64,000 nt of DNA. Source: Apibacter raozihei (GTDB lineage Bacteria > Bacteroidota > Bacteroidia > Flavobacteriales > Weeksellaceae). This document shows, piece by piece, positions 55,633 to 63,226 of this stretch. Position numbers and translations under genes: made by a program. The notes below the pieces were generated by a model. That model was given only the letters and a program-made list of their open reading frames with translations. It was not told the origin of the DNA and did no database searches. Within the stretch, counting starts at the first letter, position 1; every line of letters starts with the position of its first letter. The stretch spans positions 2,771,716 to 2,835,715 of the forward strand of contig NZ_CP034930.1 of assembly GCF_004014855.1 (NCBI RefSeq), given 5' to 3'.

Positions 55633-56679
55633 TTAAGGATTAATTGCTTTTTTATTGAAAGTGATAGATTTGATATTGGTTTTATTTAACTCAACCGCTT
55701 TCTGTGGAAGAGGTGCATAATGAGTTTTCGCCGCCACTTTCTGACCTTCTTCTCCGATTACGTAATCAAGAAGTCCTACTAAAGCTTTAGCGGTATTTTC
55801 GGTACGGTTGTTATACGATTGTTCTTTAAACAGGATGATCCAGGTAAATGTACTGATAGGATATGCATCTGCTGAAGAAGAATTGGTAATCATTACGCGG
55901 GTATCTGCTGGTAAATCTACATTTGCAGACGCAGATATTGATTCAGTAGTAGCTTCCACGAATTTACCGGAAGAATTTTTTAACGAAGCACTAGGTATGT
56001 TGAGTGCCAATGCATATTCAGAACCGATATATCCGATAGAACCTTTAGTTTTTGATATGATTCCGGCAACTCCCGGATTTCCTTTTGCCGCTATACCTGC
56101 CGGAAATTCCAATGATTTTCCTTTTCCTATTTCTTTATTCCATAACTCATCCGCTTTAGACATATAGTCGGTAAACACATAGGTTGTTCCGCTTCCGTCT
56201 GAACGGTATACCGGAGTAATTGCCAAATCAGGGAAAGTGATTTCCGAATTGATGGCTTTTATTTTAGGATCATTCCAGTTTTTTATTTTTCCTCTGTATA
56301 TTTCAGAAATAAGTTCAGCGGTAAGTTTTAATCCTTTTACGTCCGGAAGGTTGTAAGATAAAACCACTGCACCCAAAGCCGTAGGGATATGAACAATCTC
56401 TCCTCCCATTTCCTTAAGCTCATCATCGGATAAAAATACGTCCGTAGCACCAAAATCTACCGTACGATCTTTCAAACTTCGTATTCCGCTTCCACTTCCG
56501 GTAGCTCCATACGTAACTTCGTTTCCCGATTGTTCCGAATAATTTTTAAAAACAATATTGTAAAAAGGAGCCGGAAAGGTTGCTCCTGCTCCTGAAAGCT
56601 TAGCCTTACCTTCTTTGTCTTGGTTACAGGCAGTTAACATCATAACCGCTCCTGATAGTAAAAGAATTATCTTTTTCAT
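55633..56679 (-). CDS. pstS: Phosphate-binding lipoprotein PstS
   Basis: About 348 residues from the ATG at 56677-56679. A longer reading starts at TTG 56697 but overlaps the -7 promoter element, so the ATG is preferred; it gives a normal lipoprotein signal (MKKIILLLSGAVMMLTACNQ). Phosphate ligands lie in SGAGATFPAPFYNIVFKNYS, GATGSGSGIRSLKDRTVDFG with GATDVFLSD, and YRSDGSGTTYVFTDYMSK. PstS delivers phosphate to PstCA in the periplasm. It is the first gene of the pst-pho operon and lies behind four tandem Pho-box-like repeats. Confidence 0.96.
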   Translation of the reverse strand: MKKIILLLSGAVMMLTACNQDKEGKAKLSGAGATFPAPFYNIVFKNYSEQSGNEVTYGATGSGSGIRSLKDRTVDFGATDVFLSDDELKEMGGEIVHIPTALGAVVLSYNLPDVKGLKLTAELISEIYRGKIKNWNDPKIKAINSEITFPDLAITPVYRSDGSGTTYVFTDYMSKADELWNKEIGKGKSLEFPAGIAAKGNPGVAGIISKTKGSIGYIGSEYALALNIPSASLKNSSGKFVEATTESISASANVDLPADTRVMITNSSSADAYPISTFTWIILFKEQSYNNRTENTAKALVGLLDYVIGEEGQKVAAKTHYAPLPQKAVELNKTNIKSITFNKKAINP

Positions 56680-56694
56680 TATGTAATTTTTATG

Positions 56695-56702
56695 CAATAC
56701 TA
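56695..56702 (-). promoter_or_regulatory. -7 element of the pstS promoter
   Basis: TAGTATTG on the minus strand is one base from TAnnTTTG and lies 15 bp before the pstS ATG and 4 bp downstream of the Pho-box array. No good -33 TTTG is present, as expected for an activator-dependent promoter. Confidence 0.5.
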
Positions 56703-56706
56703 AAGG

Positions 56707-56750
56707 TATTTCGTAACAATGTTGTTACAGTTTTGTTGCGATTTGGTTAA
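56707..56750 (-). promoter_or_regulatory. Pho box: four tandem 11-bp repeats upstream of pstS
   Basis: Reading the minus strand from 56750, four consecutive 11-bp units are TTAACCAAATC, GCAACAAAACT, GTAACAACATT and GTTACGAAATA. Each has a core close to (G/T)TAAC(A), followed by an A/T-rich half. The 11-bp period is that of PhoB direct-repeat binding in other bacteria. The array ends 4 bp before the -7 element, the right place for an activator. Confidence 0.72.
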
Positions 56751-56769
56751 GATTTATTTGAAAGGAAAA

Positions 56770-56803
56770 TTTGCACTCAGGGCAAAGAAAATGCGTATTT
56801 TTG
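56770..56803 (+). promoter_or_regulatory. Bacteroidota-type promoter for the DUF6348-like gene
   Basis: TTTG at 56770-56773, a 22-bp spacer and TATTTTTG at 56796-56803; the ATG follows 15 bp later. The spacer is slightly long. Confidence 0.55.
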
Positions 56804-56818
56804 GAAAAAATATATTAA

Positions 56819-57472
56819 ATGACGGCTCAGGAAATTTTAGGAAACATATTAAAGGCTCACGATTTGAATACGTTAGAGTACAAAGGATGGCTTTTGGTTG
56901 ACGAACAGCTGCCTGCCATGAGTGCTGCTACACAAAATCTGAAAGAATATGAAAACGGAGCCAGCATACGTTTGGATATCACTCTTCTCTTAGGAGATAA
57001 AAAAGTGATATACGAAAGCTTTGCAGGAGTAGGTAAAGACGAGCTTTCCGCTACTCAGGATGCTTTCCAGAATTTTGCTGCTAACTCTCTGCATGTTTTT
57101 TTATCTGCTTTCTGGCAGGTGGACGAACATGAGCATATAGGTATTGAAGAATGGGAAATTGATGGTGAAATGTGGAAAGTTTACATTGGTAATTTCGGCT
57201 GCAAGGGAGATTACAATATTCCTCAGGATCTGTTTTCCACCATTGAAGAACAGATTAAAAACGATACCCTTACTGAAGATCTTAACTGGTACAGGATTTA
57301 TTATGCTAATATTTCCAAAGACGAAAAAATGATTGAATCGCTGAAAAATAATGAAGACTGGCCATTGCTCGGAGATAAACTTAAAGACATCCACTGGACA
57401 GCTTCCGATAAATTTTACAGCCTTCGGAATTTCATATTAATTAAAAAGATGGATGTAAAAGACTCTATATGA
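56819..57472 (+). CDS. DUF6348-like protein
   Basis: 217 residues, no signal peptide. The pattern EYKGWLLVDEQLPAMSAATQ, then IRLDITLLLGDKKVIYESFA, AFQNFAANSLHVFLSAFWQV and VEEWEIDGEMWKVYIGNFGC-like wording resembles the DUF6348 family as I recall it, whose members have no known activity. It is divergent from pstS across the Pho box and its stop overlaps the M28 peptidase start (ATGA), so the two are coupled. A phosphate-related role is possible only by position. Confidence 0.72.
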   Translation: MTAQEILGNILKAHDLNTLEYKGWLLVDEQLPAMSAATQNLKEYENGASIRLDITLLLGDKKVIYESFAGVGKDELSATQDAFQNFAANSLHVFLSAFWQVDEHEHIGIEEWEIDGEMWKVYIGNFGCKGDYNIPQDLFSTIEEQIKNDTLTEDLNWYRIYYANISKDEKMIESLKNNEDWPLLGDKLKDIHWTASDKFYSLRNFILIKKMDVKDSI

Positions 57473-58401
57473 AGAAAATCCTTTTTTTGGTCTGCCTGTC
57501 GGTTTTAGGAAAGGCGCAGACTACAGATACCCTGTTTTCCGCTAGCAAGATACAATCCATTATAAAAGTACTGGCTTCCGATGATATGAAAGGCCGGGAA
57601 ATATTCACTCCGGAAATTGACAGTGCCGCGGCTTTTATTGCTTCCCGTTTTCAAAAAACCGGACTGACTCCCTATACCTCAGACTCGTATTTTCAAACAT
57701 TCAGTTATGAACGTTATCCGCAAGGAACGCTTACCAATGTGATAGGTATACTGGAGGGTAAATCCAGAAAAAATGAATATGTGATTTTTTCGGCTCATTA
57801 TGATCACTTGGGCATGCGTTCCCCTCAAATGGGAACTGATTCCATTTACAACGGAGCAAATGACGATGCTTCCGGGGTTGCTGCAGTACTGCTTCTTGCT
57901 GAATATTTTAAAAAACTGAACCAAAACGAAAGAACTCTTATTTTTGTCTGTTTTACCGGTGAAGAGGAAGGTGGACTAGGTTCCCGGTATTTTTCAAAGC
58001 AATACGATCCTAACCAAATTACTGCTATGTTTAATATTGAGATGATTGGAACGGATAGCAAATGGGGGAAAAATTCAGCCTTTATTACCGGTTATAAAAA
58101 ATCGGATTTCGGCACAATTCTTCAAAAAAACCTATCCGGCACCCCTTTTAGTTTTTATCCGGATCCATATAGAAAAGAAAAACTCTTTTACCGTTCAGAT
58201 AATGCCACTCTGGCCTATCTGGGAGTACCGGCCCACACTATCAGCACCTCAAAAATGGATAATGAACCCTACTACCATCAGGTAAACGATGAAATCGATA
58301 CCCTGGATCTTTCCAATATGAGTGAAATTGTTAAAGCGATTGCCCTAAGTGCGCAATCCATTATTTCCGGAGTAGACACTCCTACCCGAATCAATGAATA
58401 A
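57469..58401 (+). CDS. Secreted M28 family zinc peptidase
   Basis: 310 residues. Signal peptide (MKKILFLVCLSVLGKAQ) followed by an M28 catalytic domain. Zinc and catalytic residues: His110 in FSAHYDHLGM, bridging Asp in GANDDASGVAAVLL (residues 132-133), Glu165-Glu166 in FTGEEEGGLGSRYF, Asp in NIEMIGTDS, and the last His in PAHTISTSKMDNEPYYHQ. M28 enzymes are mostly aminopeptidases. Probably periplasmic or outer-membrane associated. Coupled to the upstream gene by a 4-bp overlap; 15 bp precede the next gene. Confidence 0.94.
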   Translation: MKKILFLVCLSVLGKAQTTDTLFSASKIQSIIKVLASDDMKGREIFTPEIDSAAAFIASRFQKTGLTPYTSDSYFQTFSYERYPQGTLTNVIGILEGKSRKNEYVIFSAHYDHLGMRSPQMGTDSIYNGANDDASGVAAVLLLAEYFKKLNQNERTLIFVCFTGEEEGGLGSRYFSKQYDPNQITAMFNIEMIGTDSKWGKNSAFITGYKKSDFGTILQKNLSGTPFSFYPDPYRKEKLFYRSDNATLAYLGVPAHTISTSKMDNEPYYHQVNDEIDTLDLSNMSEIVKAIALSAQSIISGVDTPTRINE

Positions 58402-58416
58402 CTAATATCAAACCGT

Positions 58417-58914
58417 ATGAAATATCGTAAAACACCTTTAAAAAAAATTATTATACCTATACTGATCGGACTCGTTTTTATTTCTGCAACACAAGAACAA
58501 AAAAAGAGGAAAAAAATTTCCGAAATTAAGAGACTGGTAAAAGAAATTAATGCAGATCAGGAGTACGAAATCATTAAAAAACATTACAAAGGGATTCTTT
58601 TATCCGGCTACTTTAAAAACGGAGAACTTAAAAAGATAGTAGCCGATACGCACAGCTTCATAGGCAGGTACATAACCGAATATTTTTTCTTCTCAGGTAA
58701 ACTTATCTTTATTTATAATTACGACAAAGCTTTTGAGATAAACGAAAAAACCCAGGAGCCGGATTCGTCTCGTATCAGCCGTATTCTCGAAACCCGCACC
58801 TATATTAAAAATGATAAGATACTGGAATTTAAATTTCGTGGCAATTCTCATCATGACGATGAGGACATCGATATTTCCGATGCCTATAAGTTTGCCCGTC
58901 AGCTCAGAAACTGA
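58417..58914 (+). CDS. Small exported protein of unknown function
   Basis: 165 residues with one N-terminal hydrophobic segment (KKIIIPILIGLVFISATQ), preceded by basic residues, acting as a signal peptide or anchor. The rest is charged and mixed alpha/beta (IKKHYKGILLSGYFKNGELK, ITEYFFFSGKLIFIYNYDKA), with a His/Asp-rich stretch near the end (NSHHDDEDIDISDAY). I do not recognise the family. It is third in a rightward operon after the M28 peptidase; its stop is adjacent to the stop of the convergent DUF488 gene. Confidence 0.7.
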   Translation: MKYRKTPLKKIIIPILIGLVFISATQEQKKRKKISEIKRLVKEINADQEYEIIKKHYKGILLSGYFKNGELKKIVADTHSFIGRYITEYFFFSGKLIFIYNYDKAFEINEKTQEPDSSRISRILETRTYIKNDKILEFKFRGNSHHDDEDIDISDAYKFARQLRN

Positions 58915-59277
58915 TTACGCTTTCATTTTTTTATCTAAAAAATCCTTGAGAATCAGAGCATGGTTTTGCTCTTTATTTTTAGAAGCATACAGTAAGGTTA
59001 TCTTGGGATGAGAAGCCAGCAGGGGCATAAGTTTTTCTACCGCATCCGACTGACTGAGCTCTTCCCGGTAATGAGAAACAAAAACCGGCCAGTGATGCTC
59101 CGGATCTGAATGAAACCATTTGCGCAACCCTGACGAAGGAGTTACCTCTTTCGCCCACATATCGTAGGGCAAATTTTCTTTTTTTATTCCTCTGGGCCAT
59201 AAACGATCCACCAAAATACGGTACCCGTCCTCGGGATCGTAAGGCTCATACACCCTTTTTACTACAATTTCTGGCAT
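58915..59277 (-). CDS. DUF488 family protein
   Basis: 120 residues. The signature VKRVYEPYDPEDGYRILVDR with LWPRGIKKENL, then WAKEVTPSSGLRKWF and HDPEHHWPVF-like sequence, ending in ITLLYASKNKEQNHALILKD, is typical of the short bacterial DUF488 family. Function unknown; no membrane segment. Convergent with the preceding gene with no space for a terminator; upstream lies the ~290-bp region in front of vgrG. Confidence 0.92.
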   Translation of the reverse strand: MPEIVVKRVYEPYDPEDGYRILVDRLWPRGIKKENLPYDMWAKEVTPSSGLRKWFHSDPEHHWPVFVSHYREELSQSDAVEKLMPLLASHPKITLLYASKNKEQNHALILKDFLDKKMKA

Positions 59278-59407
59278 AAGTTACCTAATTATTTATTTAT
59301 TTACTGCGAAAAAAATGCCAGAAGTTTCGATTTACGGAAACCATCTATCCACACATTCCCTGAGGCACCTTGCAGGTAGAAATTCTAGGTAAACCTAACC
59401 TTTAGTT

Positions 59408-59458
59408 TGTTTAATATATTAAACACAATAAACATAAAATATACTATTTTAGTAGTAT
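59408..59458. promoter_or_regulatory. Palindromes in the vgrG upstream region
   Basis: TGTTTAATATATTAAACA at 59408-59425 is a perfect 18-bp palindrome, and ATACTA-N6-TAGTAT lies at 59441-59458. They are ~100 and ~70 bp upstream of a TATTTTTG -7-like box (59518-59525) for vgrG. AT-rich palindromes arise easily by chance in such sequence, so a regulatory role is only a suggestion. Confidence 0.35.
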
Positions 59459-59517
59459 AAATTTAATAATATAGATAATTTTAACCATCTATTAATATAA
59501 TTAATAACTATTTTTCG

Positions 59518-59525
59518 TATTTTTG
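59518..59525 (+). promoter_or_regulatory. -7 element candidate for vgrG
   Basis: TATTTTTG matches TAnnTTTG 41 bp before the preferred vgrG ATG. No TTTG -33 box at the right distance. It also argues against the upstream TTG at 59534 as start, which would be only 8 bp downstream. Confidence 0.4.
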
Positions 59526-59566
59526 CTTTATTATTGTTTAAAAGTTGTAACTTATACGGTATCTCT

Positions 59567-61534
59567 ATGAATTCAGATGAAATTTCACGCAAACGCCTTA
59601 AAGAAACAGATTCTTCAGAGGAATATTCAAACTTTAAGCTTTATACCCAACAAGAGATAGAGCAGTTAAACAAAGGGAGCTACTATGCCCGCTACGGAGG
59701 AAACAAAGACAGCCAGTACGGCAACAGCTCGCTGGTCAGCATAAGTGTACAGATACAGGGAGTGGATTATTTCAACCAGACCAACCTGAAGCTGGAGCTG
59801 AAGCAGTCCTTTAGCGGACACCACGAGTTTGAGCTTACCGCCGACCCCGACGAATTTTCCGAATCCAAAGCCTATCCGCTGGAAAACTCCCGCCGCCATC
59901 TGGGTAAGAGGATCACATTTTCCTTCCGGCAGTACGGCCGGGTGATGAGTCAGTTTATTGGCGTAATCACCCAGATATCCAGCCGGATACAAAACGGCTC
60001 CAAACATATTGTTTTACGCGGAAAATCGCCCTCTGTCCTGATGGAAAACGGAAGGCACTGCCGCAGCTTTGAAGATTCCAGCTTCGAAGACATTGTAAAA
60101 AAAGTAACCGCCGGCTATCCGCAGGATTTGGTAAACTTTGACCTCAATCCTAATTACAAAGAAAAACTTCCCTATACCGTACAGATGAACGAAAGCGATT
60201 ACCACTTTTTGCGGAGGCTTTCCCAAAGGTACGGGGAAAATTTGCACTATACCGGCGAGCAGTTCCGTTTCTCCGCCTGGGGCGGAAAAATCGTAGAGCT
60301 TACCGAAGGCGAAGATATTTACGATTATGAGCTTAAAATGGAAATCAAGCCTCAGCAGTTCAGCAGCTCGGTGTACGATCCCAAGCAGGCGGAAGACTAT
60401 AGCGTAGATTCCTCCTCGCAATCCGTGCAGGCCTCGGAAAACCCTTTCCAGCAATTTGCCCAGAATGCCTCGGCCTCAGCCTTTAACGTATCCCCTTCGG
60501 GACATTACCTTCAAAATCCTGCCGATGCCTCGCAGCTGCAACGCTCGGTAGAAAGGGAAAAAAGAAACAGGCAGAACCTGGTGTATATGGAAGCCACCAC
60601 CAACCATCCGGAGCTACAGGTAGGCACGGTCGTAAAGATGATGGCCTGGATGCCAGGCCATGAAATATTCAAATCGGGAAAAGTACCGGTAGAATCCTAT
60701 AAAATCACGGAAATTACCCATCATTTTGCCGATGGCGAAGGCTATACCAATAGTTTTAAAGGCATACCCAAAGACCTTAGCGTACCCGATGTGTACGAAG
60801 AAAACGCCTTTCCGAAAGCCGATTTGCAGCATGCCACCGTAACCGACAATCAGGACCCGCTGAAGATGGGACGTGTGCGGGTACAGTTTACCTGGCAAAA
60901 GCCCGAAAACAGCCAGAGCCCCTGGGTGCAGGTCATACAGCCCCATGCGGGAAGCGGTAAAGGCACCTACCTGAATCCTGAGATAGGCGAAACCGTATTG
61001 GTAGCCTTTCAGGGAGGCAATGCCGAATATCCGGTAGTCTTGGGAACCGCTTACAATGGAGGAGAAATAGCGGCCTACTATACCGAAGGAAACGACCTCA
61101 AAGTCATACAGACCCGTAGCGGAACCAAAATCGTATTTAACGATGCCGAAGGACAGGGTTCCATTCTGATTGAAGACCCCAGCGGTAACCGTATGTTTAT
61201 GGACGGAGAAGGAAATATCTCCATGAATGCTCCCAGGAATTTTTCGGTAAGTGCCGGAGAAGATATTGTGTTAAGTGCCGGTAAAAATATGATTACCACG
61301 GTGGGAGCCGACCAAACCACCAGTGTAGGGAAAAACTCCGCCACTACCGTAGGAAGGCAATATACCCTGTTTGCAGGGGATATACAGGAAGAAGCTACCG
61401 GAAGTATTAGCTCCAGAGCCCAAGAAGCGCAATCGTACGCACAGGAAAGAAATACCTCCACCGAGGGAAAAACACAGTTTCATTCCGACCAGAATTTTAA
61501 TAACAACAGTGGTGAAAAATCCAAATTATTCTAA
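59567..61534 (+). CDS. vgrG: Type VI secretion system spike protein VgrG
   Basis: 655 residues from the ATG at 59567; an in-frame TTG at 59534 would add 11 residues but overlaps promoter-like sequence. The gp27-like domain covers residues ~50-270 (FNQTNLKLELKQSFSGHHEF, SRIQNGSKHIVLRGKSPSVL, YTVQMNESDYHFLRRLSQRY). The gp5/OB-fold region follows (DNQDPLKMGRVRVQFTWQKP, SPWVQVIQPHAGSGKGTYLN, GETVLVAFQGGNAEYPVVLG), then the beta-helix needle (TRSGTKIVFNDAEGQGSILI, repeated SAGKNMITTVGADQTTSVGK). It is the Bacteroidota form used by T6SS subtype iii. No effector domain is fused to it; the tail is short and polar. Cargo is probably the next gene. Locally high GC (a 60-bp sample reads 55%). Confidence 0.95.
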   Translation: MNSDEISRKRLKETDSSEEYSNFKLYTQQEIEQLNKGSYYARYGGNKDSQYGNSSLVSISVQIQGVDYFNQTNLKLELKQSFSGHHEFELTADPDEFSESKAYPLENSRRHLGKRITFSFRQYGRVMSQFIGVITQISSRIQNGSKHIVLRGKSPSVLMENGRHCRSFEDSSFEDIVKKVTAGYPQDLVNFDLNPNYKEKLPYTVQMNESDYHFLRRLSQRYGENLHYTGEQFRFSAWGGKIVELTEGEDIYDYELKMEIKPQQFSSSVYDPKQAEDYSVDSSSQSVQASENPFQQFAQNASASAFNVSPSGHYLQNPADASQLQRSVEREKRNRQNLVYMEATTNHPELQVGTVVKMMAWMPGHEIFKSGKVPVESYKITEITHHFADGEGYTNSFKGIPKDLSVPDVYEENAFPKADLQHATVTDNQDPLKMGRVRVQFTWQKPENSQSPWVQVIQPHAGSGKGTYLNPEIGETVLVAFQGGNAEYPVVLGTAYNGGEIAAYYTEGNDLKVIQTRSGTKIVFNDAEGQGSILIEDPSGNRMFMDGEGNISMNAPRNFSVSAGEDIVLSAGKNMITTVGADQTTSVGKNSATTVGRQYTLFAGDIQEEATGSISSRAQEAQSYAQERNTSTEGKTQFHSDQNFNNNSGEKSKLF

Positions 61535-61540
61535 CACATT

Positions 61541-63226
61541 ATGGCAGGAGGAAAAATAGTACGAATAGCCGGAGGGAAAATAATAGAACGTTATGGAACC
61601 CTTACCTATTATCAGGAAAATTTTACTATTAACGCCGGCGGGCCCATAGAACTTACTACCGATGGGGAAATGATTTACGGGGAACCGGAAGAACCTAAAG
61701 CCGCGGGCATTTATATTATTCGCGGATGGTGGAGCTCCGATAAGGAAGGAAATAATAAAATAAGGGAAGCTTACCTGGGAGATACGGTATACTTTCAGTT
61801 TGAAACCCGTAACATACCTGTCTATGATTATAAAAACGATGATAAAGATGAAGGCCTCAGCCGGCTGAAAATTTCTTTTTACGATTCACAGCTGGGCTGG
61901 CTGGGTATAGATTGTATTGCCTGGGACCGAAGACTGGATGGAGCGCAGAAGTATGCCTATGTAGAATCTGAAAACAGGGCATATGCCACCTTAAAATTTC
62001 TTTATAATAAATATACCATTCAATTGGTTAAAGAAGATGATACACCGGGTGACATTGAAGTTTACTGCAAAGCTGAATATAGTCCCAAAACCCTGAAAAG
62101 CAGCTTTAACGGAGGGCCTGTGTACCAACTTGCCCACCTGCCGGTCAGGTTTACGGATTATCTCAGGGTAAAACTACCGGAAATTCCAGATTTATACTTT
62201 ATCCGACCGGGTATTGACTACCAGTTTCCCGAAATACGAAGCAGTGAAGGAAATGCTATTTATATGGAATTGTTACTGAATGAAGATACGAGTTCCCAGC
62301 AAAAGATAGAACATGCCCAGGAAAAAATAAAAGCTAAGATAACAGACCAGGCAAAAGAAAAAGTTAAAAATGAAGTGGGGAAAGGATTGGAGTATCTGAA
62401 AAAGAAAACCTATACGCTGGCTATACGGGAATTGGAAAAGGGATATTTGATGTATACGGACGGAAGCATCACCTTAAGGAAAAACGTATACGAAAATAAA
62501 ACCATTACCATGATAGACGGAAATGTGCACCGCATAAAAAGGGCTTCCGATACTGCATTTCGTATTGCCCACCCCACCCTGCAGGGAGAAACCCGCTACG
62601 CTACCACCAAAGGACTGAACCAGCTGGAAGTACTTGCTCAAAAAAATCCCATACATACTGCCACCCAGCTTAGTACCCAACTATTTGAAACGATGGGCTA
62701 TGTGATAGACCTTCAGGGAATGGAGGAAAGCATGGCTTCCGGAACTCCGGATTATAAAGGAATGGGAAGCTTTTTACTGAAAAAATTCTTTGGGTTTTTC
62801 CCTTCCTGGGTAGGACAGCTGGCTGGCCAGCTCTCCCTTCCGGTAGCTCTGATGATAGAACAATACTCCCAAGAACTAGAGGAACTGATTAAGGAAGAAG
62901 CGTTTAAAACCTTTTTAAAGAAAAAAGAAGAGGGAATGAAAGCTATGGAACTCTTTTTAGGGCAGGATAAACCTAATAAAACTTTAGCGGAAGAAAAGAT
63001 CATTGAATTAGGCTTTGGTTTTCTACGAATTAGTACCTCTACCTTACAAAAACTTTTAGCTAAAGAATTTGACACTCTTGAAAAGTTAAATGATTTTGAA
63101 TGGAATTTACGAAATAAAGATTTATTACACGGAGTAGTAATAAGAAAAATAAAAAATATTGATTATAAGAGGTATGATTATTTTATTTACTGTATTTTTA
63201 TTGATGATAAAAATTTAGACTTATGA
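61541..63226 (+). CDS. Candidate T6SS effector with unknown C-terminal domain
   Basis: 561 residues, 6 bp after vgrG. The N-terminus (KIVRIAGGKIIERYGTLTYY, ENFTINAGGPIELTTDGEMI, YGEPEEP) resembles leader modules I recall on proteins encoded beside VgrG in Bacteroidota. A beta-rich Ig-like region follows (~55-180; GDTVYFQFETRNIP). Residues ~246-290 are charged and helical. The region ~300-380 includes YLMYTDGSITLRKNVYENKT and HPTLQGETRYATTKGLNQLE; ~407-446 is hydrophobic (KKFFGFFPSWVGQLAGQLSL and on). The C-terminal ~55 residues are highly AT-rich in DNA. No PAAR, RHS, nuclease, lipase or amidase motif is visible. No signal peptide. The stop overlaps the next gene's start (ATGA), as in effector-immunity pairs. 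Confidence 0.8.
   Translation: MAGGKIVRIAGGKIIERYGTLTYYQENFTINAGGPIELTTDGEMIYGEPEEPKAAGIYIIRGWWSSDKEGNNKIREAYLGDTVYFQFETRNIPVYDYKNDDKDEGLSRLKISFYDSQLGWLGIDCIAWDRRLDGAQKYAYVESENRAYATLKFLYNKYTIQLVKEDDTPGDIEVYCKAEYSPKTLKSSFNGGPVYQLAHLPVRFTDYLRVKLPEIPDLYFIRPGIDYQFPEIRSSEGNAIYMELLLNEDTSSQQKIEHAQEKIKAKITDQAKEKVKNEVGKGLEYLKKKTYTLAIRELEKGYLMYTDGSITLRKNVYENKTITMIDGNVHRIKRASDTAFRIAHPTLQGETRYATTKGLNQLEVLAQKNPIHTATQLSTQLFETMGYVIDLQGMEESMASGTPDYKGMGSFLLKKFFGFFPSWVGQLAGQLSLPVALMIEQYSQELEELIKEEAFKTFLKKKEEGMKAMELFLGQDKPNKTLAEEKIIELGFGFLRISTSTLQKLLAKEFDTLEKLNDFEWNLRNKDLLHGVVIRKIKNIDYKRYDYFIYCIFIDDKNLDL

Noticed and set aside
56680-56697. TTG start adding six residues to PstS
   Set aside because: It overlaps the promoter -7 element and spoils the lipoprotein signal that starts at the ATG at 56679.
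59534-59566. TTG start adding 11 residues to VgrG
   Set aside because: It lies 8 bp after the -7-like element; the ATG at 59567 gives a normal leader length.
59666-61483. Several minus-strand ORFs of 70-146 codons under vgrG
   Set aside because: They are long only because the opposite strand is GC-rich and stop-poor; they have no family features and vgrG is clearly coding.
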